This document shows, piece after piece, positions 54,644-61,655 of a stretch of 64,000 bases of DNA. A model generated the notes under the pieces. It did no database searches. It had not been told where the DNA came from and saw nothing but the letters and a program-made list of their open reading frames with translations. The stretch comes from CAXXOK01 sp963674895 (GTDB lineage: Bacteria; Bacillota; Clostridia; Christensenellales; Aristaeellaceae). Position 1 is the stretch's first letter, and each line of letters starts with the position of its first letter. The stretch covers positions 1,302,001-1,366,000 of the forward strand of contig CAXXCY010000003.1 in the NCBI GenBank assembly GCA_963674895.2. Reading direction: 5' to 3'. The position numbers and the translations under genes were made by a program.

Positions 54644-56401
54644 TCAGTCCAGCACGGATGCGGCAAAGTGCGCCGCACCGACCGCCTGCCCAAACTGTGC
54701 GATGGTATGCTCAGGGTCGTCCCGCAGGTCTTTCATCAGCGGCGTGAACGCCAGATCGCTGTCGCCCGACACGAACGGCACCGGCAGCCTCCTGTCCACG
54801 CCCTCCTGCATGAGCTCGGAGCACCGCGCGTGCTTTACGAACCGGCCAAGTAAAACGCGCAGGTTCGTCTTCTGCCCGAGCAGGAAATCAGTCTCCTGAA
54901 AGGTAACGGCCAGGAATTCGCCGATCTCGCGGAAAATCCGCTCGCACACGGCGTCGCCGTCGGACGCCAGGCGCATCAGGTGCTCCAGCAGCGGCTTGCG
55001 CATGTCCGCCGGCTGGGAAGCGACGTAAACGCCTTCGCCCCGCCGCGTCAGGAACCCCCGGTCAAACAGTTCGTCGATCCGCTGCGGCGCGCTTTCCTCA
55101 AACAGACGCATTGCCAACCGGTAGGCACCGCTCTGGCTGCCGTACTTTTGCAGCGTTCCGGGCAGCCCGGTGTTGAAGTTGTTGACGCTGCGCACGTCGT
55201 TGACGTCGTAAGCCCGCGCCGGATAGTTGCCGATGTCGATAATGCAGTTATAGATCTCCAGCGGTATCTGTGGAATGGCCCCGGTTTCGTCGATCCAGCC
55301 CGAGCCGAACTCTGTACCCAGCGTATGCGCCAGCACCCCGTCGGCCACCATCCCCGCGTTCGGGGAATGCGCGGTCTCCACCGCCGCGGTATACGCGGCC
55401 AGCGAACCGTCGTTTGCGATGTGCACCGCGCCGCCCTGCCTGCAGCGCTTGGCAAGAATTTCCCGCAGGTTTTTAAGCTTCGCGAATTCCGCTTCGTAGT
55501 CGCCGGAAGCGGCGCGGATGCCGCGCGTTTTATACGTCTCTCCGCCGACGATACGATCGTTGATGACGACGTCCGGAAAGCATACGCCGATCCCGTCATA
55601 CAGGAGCGGCGGGCCGAACGTATCGGCCGCAAGCCGGACGGCTGCGCGCATCGCGTCCACAGGCGCGTCCTTATTGAGCATCTCCGCGCGCAGATCGCGC
55701 GCCTGCAGCGTATCCGGCAGCGATATCGCCGCGGCCATCAGGTCGGCCATCAGCAGGATTTTATCGATGAGATCCTCAACCCTCGTCATTTCGGAGGGGT
55801 TCCAGTCAAACTCCTTGACCGCAACAATCCGCCCGCCGCGCGTGCCGACAACCTTGATATCCGTTCCGCCGATATCGATGCCGCAGAGCGTGGCGGTTTC
55901 CGCTTTCCGCGCAGCGTCCAGGAACGCGGAAAGGGCGTCCGTTCCCGCCGCGGGCTGCTCCGCCCGCACATGCGTCTGTTCGGTGGTGATGTGAAACGCG
56001 AAAGGCGGCTGCCTGAACGCGGCGTTGATACGGTCCGCTACATTCAGGCATTTCCCGTATCCGCTGCGCCCGCTCTTTGCGAGCTCTACCTGAAACACCT
56101 CTGCAAGCGTTCCGCAGATCGTTTCCGCAAACGCATCCTCCGGCGGCAGGCACAGCGTCATCCGCAATCCGCCGAAGGTGGAGATGACGTTGTAGATGTA
56201 CGCGTAAAAATACTCCTGCACAAATGCAAGCTCGCGCGGGTCCTCCGTTTGCGGCAGGCGAAGCTCCCATTGCCGCGTTGCGCCCATGGCGGGCTCCACC
56301 GTGCAGACGATCTTCGTCTTGCCCGAGACAAACGCATCCCGGACGTCCGTAATATAGACGTTCTCCCCGCGCTGCGCCTTGGCCAGTAATGCTTGAATCA
56401 T
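54644..56401 (-). CDS. ASKHA-fold (ROK-like) kinase-like protein with unknown N-terminal domain
   Basis: The 585-residue protein has an unassigned N-terminal region of about 165 residues and then an actin/hexokinase-like ATPase core beginning CGIDIGGTDIKVVG (about 170). Later features IANDGSLAAYTAAVE and LGTEFGSGWIDETG resemble the phosphate-2 and sugar regions of ROK kinases. It may phosphorylate the substrate or product of the neighbouring glycyl radical enzyme. The length is about twice that of ROK sugar kinases, so the N-terminal part is a real addition. The ATG at 56401 follows AGGAAAG. Confidence 0.7.
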   Translation of the reverse strand: MIQALLAKAQRGENVYITDVRDAFVSGKTKIVCTVEPAMGATRQWELRLPQTEDPRELAFVQEYFYAYIYNVISTFGGLRMTLCLPPEDAFAETICGTLAEVFQVELAKSGRSGYGKCLNVADRINAAFRQPPFAFHITTEQTHVRAEQPAAGTDALSAFLDAARKAETATLCGIDIGGTDIKVVGTRGGRIVAVKEFDWNPSEMTRVEDLIDKILLMADLMAAAISLPDTLQARDLRAEMLNKDAPVDAMRAAVRLAADTFGPPLLYDGIGVCFPDVVINDRIVGGETYKTRGIRAASGDYEAEFAKLKNLREILAKRCRQGGAVHIANDGSLAAYTAAVETAHSPNAGMVADGVLAHTLGTEFGSGWIDETGAIPQIPLEIYNCIIDIGNYPARAYDVNDVRSVNNFNTGLPGTLQKYGSQSGAYRLAMRLFEESAPQRIDELFDRGFLTRRGEGVYVASQPADMRKPLLEHLMRLASDGDAVCERIFREIGEFLAVTFQETDFLLGQKTNLRVLLGRFVKHARCSELMQEGVDRRLPVPFVSGDSDLAFTPLMKDLRDDPEHTIAQFGQAVGAAHFAASVLD

Positions 56402-56464
56402 GCCGGAGACTTTCCTTTCAGGTGGTTTCCGATGATTGATACCGAAGGTCTGCCGCGTTGCTTT

Positions 56465-56776
56465 GCCGTTATATCACCCGGACGCCATGGTCTTCGACGA
56501 TTTGCCTGAGCGTATTGACCCGCTCCCGCGGGAGTTCCTTCTGGTCCGCGCCAAAGGCGCATTCCAGGCCGAGCGCCTTGTACTTGCCCACGAACATGGG
56601 GTTGAAGTTGAGCAGTTCCAGCCGTTATATCACCCGGACGCCATGGTCTTCGACGATTTGCCTGAGCGTATTGACCCGCTCCCGCGGGAGTTCCTTCTGG
56701 TCCGCGCCAAAGGCGCATTCCAGGCCGAGCGCCTTGTACTTGCCCACGAACATGGGGTTGAAGTTGAGCAGTTCCA
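56465..56776. repeat. 156-bp perfect tandem duplication at the activase 3' end
   Basis: Bases 56465-56620 and 56621-56776 appear identical. The copy at 56621-56776 contains the last 50 or so codons and stop of the activase gene; the copy at 56465-56620 lies after the stop and repeats the same coding sequence, including a second stop. The unit is a multiple of three (52 codons). The extra copy is untranslated in the natural frame. Confidence 0.9.
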
Positions 56777-57521
56777 GCGGAATATCGGCGCCGAGGCTCG
56801 CGACAAAATCCGCGATGGCCGCGATGTTTTCCGCGTCGTCCGTATACCCTGGGATGAGCGGCGTCCGTAAAAGCAGGTTGGTTCCGCGCTTTGCCAGCAT
56901 CCGGATGTTTTCAAGGATCAGCGCGTTGTCCATGCCGGTTGCCGCCTTGTGGCGGACGGGGTCCATCAGCTTGATATCGGCGATCACGCAGTCGCACAGG
57001 TCCGCGATCTCTGCCACGGTTTCGGCGGGCGCGTACAGGCAGGTTTCAATATGGGTCCCGATGCCAAGCTTCCGGCAGCCTCTGAGCACTTCCAGCGTAA
57101 AATCGGGGCTTTGCATGCATTCCCCGCCGGACAGCGTCACCCCGCCGTCCCTGCCGAAGAACACCCTGTCCTTCCGGATTTCGGCAATCGCATCCTGCGC
57201 GCTGACGAGCTCGCCGTCAAACCGGAGCGCCCCCGCCGGACAAGCTTTCACGCAGTCGCCGCAGAGATTGCACCGCGCGCGGTCCACCCGCACGCCTTCT
57301 TCGCCCCAGGCGATGGCATGAAGCCCGCAGCTTCGCTCGCAGGCCCTGCAGCCCAGGCAATCGTTTCGCGTGTACCAGAGGCGTATCCCGGATGAAAGGC
57401 CTTCCGGGTTCTGGCACCACGCGCACCGGAGCGGACAGCCCTTGATGAACAGCGTGGTCCGTATGCCGTCGCCGTCGTGCAGGGCAAAGCGCTTCAAGTC
57501 AAATACGGCCGCCGCGCTCAT
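56625..57521 (-). CDS. Glycyl radical enzyme activating protein (radical SAM)
   Basis: The 298-residue protein has the radical-SAM cluster motif CxxxCxxC in FIKGCPLRCAWCQNPEG (about 28-45), preceded by the activase signature HDGDGIRTTLF. Between it and the barrel are two extra ferredoxin-like 4Fe-4S sites (CLGCRACERSCG and CNLCGDCVKACP), as in activases of eliminase-type glycyl radical enzymes rather than of pyruvate formate-lyase. It uses S-adenosylmethionine to place the glycyl radical on its partner, encoded immediately upstream with overlapping stop/start (ATGA). Its 3' end is duplicated in tandem. Confidence 0.92.
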   Translation of the reverse strand: MSAAAVFDLKRFALHDGDGIRTTLFIKGCPLRCAWCQNPEGLSSGIRLWYTRNDCLGCRACERSCGLHAIAWGEEGVRVDRARCNLCGDCVKACPAGALRFDGELVSAQDAIAEIRKDRVFFGRDGGVTLSGGECMQSPDFTLEVLRGCRKLGIGTHIETCLYAPAETVAEIADLCDCVIADIKLMDPVRHKAATGMDNALILENIRMLAKRGTNLLLRTPLIPGYTDDAENIAAIADFVASLGADIPLELLNFNPMFVGKYKALGLECAFGADQKELPRERVNTLRQIVEDHGVRVI

Positions 57522-59872
57522 ACATCCGCAAATTCCGTTCGTTCGATAATCTCCTGCTGGAGGTCCGGCGCGAGCTCCGTAAAGTATGCGGTGTAGCCGG
57601 CCACCCGGATGGTCATGCTCCGGTACAGCTCCGGGTTCTTCTGCGCGGCCAGCAGATCCTCGCGGGTGACCACGTTGAACTGCACATGGATAATCTTCAG
57701 GCGCACCATCGCGCGGATCAGGTTGACGAATTTCTTAACGCCGCCCGCCATTTGAAACAGGGAGGGCAGCATCTTCATATTCAGAAGCGTGCCGTTGCTG
57801 CCGTATTCGGATTGCACACGGGCTACGGATTTCAGCACGGCGGTCGGGCCTTCCTGGTCGCGGCCGTACACGGGTGACATCCCTCCGTCCGCCAGCGGCG
57901 CGGTCGCTTTGCGGCCGTCCGGCGTCGCGCCGACGTTCAGGCCCATCGGCACATGCGCGGACACCGTATACAGCCCCATGTGGTAGGGGCCGCCCCGTAC
58001 GTTGGCGAACCCGGCAAGCCTGTCCGCAAAGAGCTTTGCCCATTTGAACGCAATCGCATCCACCCATTGGATATCGTTGCCGTATTTCGGCGCCTTGCGC
58101 AAAAGCCGTATCCGGAGCAGCTCTTCGTTTTCATAATCGGTCAGCAGCGCCCGGTAAAGCGCACTGCGGTCGACGGTCTTCTCCTCGTAGACGAGCTGCT
58201 TGAGCGCGGCCAGGCTGTCGGCGATGTTTGCGCACTGGATCGCCTGGATTCCGGAAAGGTTGTAGTGCGCCCCGCCCGCGGTCACGTCCACGCCGCGTTC
58301 CAGGCAGTCGTTGATGACGCTGGATAGAAACGGCGACGGCAGCAGCTCGGCGTGCGCCTTCTCCACCACCTCGCAGCAGCGGATCATGCGCGGGAAGAAG
58401 CAATCGATCTGCGTTTCCAGCGCGCGCTCGACGTCCGCGTACGTTTCAAAATCCTCAAGCGTGCCGGTATGGGCGCCCATCTGTTTCCCGGTCAGAAGGC
58501 AGCGCCCGTCGTTTAACGCCAGCTCCAGCGCTTTGACGAGGTTGAACATCGCCGCGTCGCTCCAGCCGAGGTTGTTGCCCATCGTCGTCAGCTCCACGCA
58601 GCCGACGATCGCGTAGTTGCGCGCGTCCCGCTCGGTAATGCCCTGCCGCATCAGCGCGGGAATGACCGCCTCGTCGTTGAAATACTGCGGCATGCCGCTG
58701 CCCTTGCCGACCACCTGTGCGCACCGCGTCAGAAAATGGTCGGTGGACCCTTCGAACACGCGGGCGGACAAATTCGGCTGCGGCAGGAGCAGGTGCTCCT
58801 GCGCGCGGAGGAACAAAAATGTCAGCTCGTTCTCCGCGTGCCGCCCGTCCGCGTCCTGCCCGCCTACGGCAAGGTTGAAGCCGATGGGAAAGCCTGCGAA
58901 GTATTTCGCGCTGCTTGAACTGCGCAGATACACAATCTGGTTGAACTTGAGGAACAGGCACTCGATCAGCTCCAGCGCTGCTTCCTCCGTAAGGACGCCC
59001 CGCTGGATATCGCGCTTGTAATACGGATACAGGTACTGGTCCATCCGGCCGGGCGAAAACGAGGACGCGTTGCTCTCCATCTGCAAAATGACGTAAAGAA
59101 ACCAGATCGCCTGTACCGCTTCATGGAAGCTCTCCGCCGGATGGTCCGCCAGCTTCCGGCAGATGCGCGCGACCTCGTGAAGCTCGTCCGCGTTTTCCGC
59201 GTTATTTGCCAGGCGCTCAGCAAGCGCCGCGTACCGGAGCATGAACAGGCTCGCGCCTTCCAGCGCCAGAATGACGCCCTCGAAAAAACCCGCCTTGCCG
59301 TGCTGCTTGGTCTGCTCCGCCCTTGCCAGTGCACGCAGCCCCGCGGGGCCGTGGGCAAGCCAGCGCGCGGTATCCGGGCAGATATGGCCCTGCGCATGGT
59401 CGGTCTGGTTGATCTTGGCAACCTTGCCGATTGCTTTCATCTCGCCGCCGATGCGCTCGTCCAGCTGGTCCTCCAGCGTCTTGCCCTTCCAGAACGGGAA
59501 GATGCCGGCATGAAACTCCTTCACGTCCTCCGCGCGAACCTCAAAACGGTCCTGCGGACGGGTAGGCAGCGTTTCGATCTCCTTCTCCACCCAGCTTAAG
59601 CCCGACTCCGGAAACACCACGCCCGCGCGGACGCCCGTGGTGCGGTTGCCCACAATCAGCTCGCCCGGCGTGATGCAGATCTCAATATCCAGCAGCGATT
59701 CCTTGAGCGCCAGCGCGCGCTGGATGTTGCGCGGAAGCTCCGGGTTGTTCCGATACACGCGCGTGATGATCCGCGCCTGCTCAATGGACATATAGCGGGG
59801 CTGCGCAAACATGGCATCCTTCAATCCCTGGATGCGCTTGCTTTGCGGCAGATGATCGATGCTAAAGTTCAT
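57518..59872 (-). CDS. Glycyl radical enzyme 1 (PFL2/eliminase type, substrate unknown)
   Basis: The ATG at 59872 (GGGGAG upstream) gives 784 residues, the usual length of the glycerol-dehydratase/choline-lyase branch. The thiyl-radical Cys lies in AIVGCVELTTMG (about 424), with the Cys-x-Glu arrangement of eliminases, and the glycyl radical site in TIRVAGYTAYF (about 758). Substrate-pocket residues beyond these cannot be assigned to a known enzyme by reading; the sequence GNNLGWSD after the active site differs from the choline- and glycerol-type loops I know. It is followed by its activase, a kinase-like protein, an AroE-like protein and a ribose-type importer, which points to anaerobic breakdown of an imported polyol-like compound. 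It is oxygen-sensitive and cytoplasmic. Confidence 0.9.
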   Translation of the reverse strand: MNFSIDHLPQSKRIQGLKDAMFAQPRYMSIEQARIITRVYRNNPELPRNIQRALALKESLLDIEICITPGELIVGNRTTGVRAGVVFPESGLSWVEKEIETLPTRPQDRFEVRAEDVKEFHAGIFPFWKGKTLEDQLDERIGGEMKAIGKVAKINQTDHAQGHICPDTARWLAHGPAGLRALARAEQTKQHGKAGFFEGVILALEGASLFMLRYAALAERLANNAENADELHEVARICRKLADHPAESFHEAVQAIWFLYVILQMESNASSFSPGRMDQYLYPYYKRDIQRGVLTEEAALELIECLFLKFNQIVYLRSSSSAKYFAGFPIGFNLAVGGQDADGRHAENELTFLFLRAQEHLLLPQPNLSARVFEGSTDHFLTRCAQVVGKGSGMPQYFNDEAVIPALMRQGITERDARNYAIVGCVELTTMGNNLGWSDAAMFNLVKALELALNDGRCLLTGKQMGAHTGTLEDFETYADVERALETQIDCFFPRMIRCCEVVEKAHAELLPSPFLSSVINDCLERGVDVTAGGAHYNLSGIQAIQCANIADSLAALKQLVYEEKTVDRSALYRALLTDYENEELLRIRLLRKAPKYGNDIQWVDAIAFKWAKLFADRLAGFANVRGGPYHMGLYTVSAHVPMGLNVGATPDGRKATAPLADGGMSPVYGRDQEGPTAVLKSVARVQSEYGSNGTLLNMKMLPSLFQMAGGVKKFVNLIRAMVRLKIIHVQFNVVTREDLLAAQKNPELYRSMTIRVAGYTAYFTELAPDLQQEIIERTEFADV

Positions 59873-59942
59873 ATCGGTCTCCCCCTCGGCAAAAGCTGAC
59901 TCACTGCAACAACACAAATAAGGTCGGTCAGAATTCGTTATT

Positions 59943-59965
59943 GTAGATTATGTACTTAAATCTAC
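59943..59965. promoter_or_regulatory. Inverted-repeat operator candidate upstream of glycyl radical enzyme 1
   Basis: GTAGATT-N9-AATCTAC is a perfect 7-bp inverted repeat in an AT-rich stretch between the AraC gene and the glycyl radical enzyme gene. The spacing (16 bases centre to centre) suits a dimeric regulator, such as the adjacent AraC or DeoR protein. A minus-strand -10 may overlap it (TAGATT or CATAAT). Confidence 0.45.
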
Positions 59966-60012
59966 CATATTACTCATGCCGTGAAAACCGTCTGGTGTGA
60001 CGAATAGGTATA

Positions 60013-60831
60013 CTATTGTGAACCTGCGGCCCTCCTGTCGGACCGCTGCATGCGGTACTCCCGGGTGGTGATCCCTGTATAATCGCGGAACGCGCGGTAA
60101 AAGAATTTCGTGGATTGATAGCCGGTTCTCTGCGCGATTTCCGCCGTGTTCATCGAGGACAGCGCAAGCATCGACTTGGCCGCTTCCATGCGCAGGAGGT
60201 TCAGGTAATGCATCAGCGAAACGCCGGTTTCCCGCCTGAAGATCCTGCTCAGGTAGGATTTGCTGACGTACACCAGGTCCGCAAGCTGCTGCACCGTAAT
60301 GCGCTCGGACAGATGATCGTGCATGTAGCCGACGACGCGGCCGACCACGTCGTCCCTGTTCTCATGATCAAAACACAAGCGCGCGATCAGCATAGCCGCG
60401 GTTTTCACATAGTGCTCGATGAGCTCCTTGCAGGGGGTTTTGCTCTTATACTCCGCGTGCAGGCTTTCCAGCAGCCATTTGAGGTTGGTGTCCCGGTCCT
60501 GAATGCGGATTATATCCGGCAACTCCAGCCCCGGAATATCCACCCACAGGCAGATGATTTCCTGATGCTGGCCCGGCTGCAAACACTCGGTATGATACAT
60601 GCCTCTGGGGTAGATCACGATATCGTAAAACGACGCGCGTACCGTGGAATCCATGGTAATCACGCGCGCGTTCCCCTGCAGAAAGTAGATCAGCTCGATA
60701 AACTCGTGCTTGTGCTGCGAGAAGTTCCATATATTGCTTTTTTCGTCGAACCGTTCGCAAAACAGGACCGGCGTGCGTACGCCGTCGATCGCTTCGCAGA
60801 ACCCCAGAAATCCGTTTTTCAGATAAGACAT
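60013..60831 (-). CDS. AraC-family regulator (cupin plus HTH)
   Basis: The 272-residue protein has an N-terminal cupin sensor (HKHEFIELIYFLQGNARVI) and two AraC helix-turn-helix motifs (ITVQQLADLVYVSKSYLSRIF and NTAEIAQRTGYQSTKFFYRAF). The ATG at 60831 has GGGGAT upstream. It lies between a DeoR regulator gene and glycyl radical enzyme 1 and is the prime candidate to control that enzyme's operon through the inverted repeat just downstream of its own gene. Confidence 0.9.
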   Translation of the reverse strand: MSYLKNGFLGFCEAIDGVRTPVLFCERFDEKSNIWNFSQHKHEFIELIYFLQGNARVITMDSTVRASFYDIVIYPRGMYHTECLQPGQHQEIICLWVDIPGLELPDIIRIQDRDTNLKWLLESLHAEYKSKTPCKELIEHYVKTAAMLIARLCFDHENRDDVVGRVVGYMHDHLSERITVQQLADLVYVSKSYLSRIFRRETGVSLMHYLNLLRMEAAKSMLALSSMNTAEIAQRTGYQSTKFFYRAFRDYTGITTREYRMQRSDRRAAGSQ

Positions 60832-60865
60832 ACGATCCGTATCCCCTTTCGGAGAGGACAGCCCG

Positions 60866-61612
60866 TCACGGCGCGATCGTGATAGTCACGCCGTCGCGCA
60901 GCAGCGCCTCCCGGCAGTTGTCCGGCACGTCGTCGGTGATTACTCCCGTCACCATATGCGCGGGCATCAGCTGAACGACCCCGCGCTTGTTGAACTTGGA
61001 CGAATCCGTGAGGATGATCCGCTGCTTGGCGCTGGATGCCATTGCGCGCACGGCTTCCGCGCGCAGCATATCCGCGTTGGTGAACCCCTGGTCGGGGTCG
61101 TACCCGTCCGTTCCGATGAAGAACCTTTCCACGAAGAATTCCGCCGCGCATTTGCCGACCAGCGGCCCGGACGTCACCTGGGCGTCCGGATCGTACGCGC
61201 CGCCCAGAAGCACGATGCGCGCACCGGGAAACGAGCGCACATACCCGGCGATGAACGCCGAATTGGTGATGATGGTGATATCGCGGCTGGACTTGACCAG
61301 CTCCTCGGCAAGCATGGCGCAGGTCGAACCCGATTCGATCATCACCGCCTCGCCGCTTGAAACCAGCCCGGCCGCCTTCTTCGCAATACGCCGCTTGACC
61401 TCGTAATCAAACGTCATCCGGTATCCGATGTCGTTGTGCGACACGCGCACAACGAACCCGTGCTGCCTGAGCAGGAGCCCCTTGCGTTCAAGCGCCGCAA
61501 GGTCCTTGCGCACCGTGACGGCTGAAACGCCCAGACGCCTGGACAGGTCGGAAATCATCAGCCGGTTCTCCCGGTTGAGCCAATCCAAAACCATCAAACA
61601 GCGTTCGTTCAT
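60866..61612 (-). CDS. DeoR/GlpR-family transcriptional regulator
   Basis: The 248-residue protein has an N-terminal winged helix (LMISDLSRRLGVSAVTVRKDL) and a DeoR C-terminal sensor domain with ESGSTCAMLAEEL and LTDSSKFNKRGV, which normally binds a phosphorylated sugar. It therefore probably represses the adjacent catabolic genes until a phospho-sugar appears, consistent with kinase-like functions nearby. The ATG at 61612 has GAGGTG upstream. It lies 43 bases after glycyl radical enzyme 2 and 34 bases before the AraC gene, in the same direction. Confidence 0.92.
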   Translation of the reverse strand: MNERCLMVLDWLNRENRLMISDLSRRLGVSAVTVRKDLAALERKGLLLRQHGFVVRVSHNDIGYRMTFDYEVKRRIAKKAAGLVSSGEAVMIESGSTCAMLAEELVKSSRDITIITNSAFIAGYVRSFPGARIVLLGGAYDPDAQVTSGPLVGKCAAEFFVERFFIGTDGYDPDQGFTNADMLRAEAVRAMASSAKQRIILTDSSKFNKRGVVQLMPAHMVTGVITDDVPDNCREALLRDGVTITIAP

Positions 61613-61655
61613 CGTTGTTCACACCTCAATCGGGTTTCCGGTTTTTATTACGGCG

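Noticed and set aside
54980..56389. 469-codon plus-strand frame opposite the ASKHA kinase-like gene
   Set aside because: No ribosome site and low-complexity Arg-rich translation; the minus-strand frame carries the ATPase motif.
56398..56718. 106-codon frame with an internal repeat in the tandem duplication
   Set aside because: It is an out-of-frame reading of the 156-bp duplication; the repeat in the protein is a by-product.
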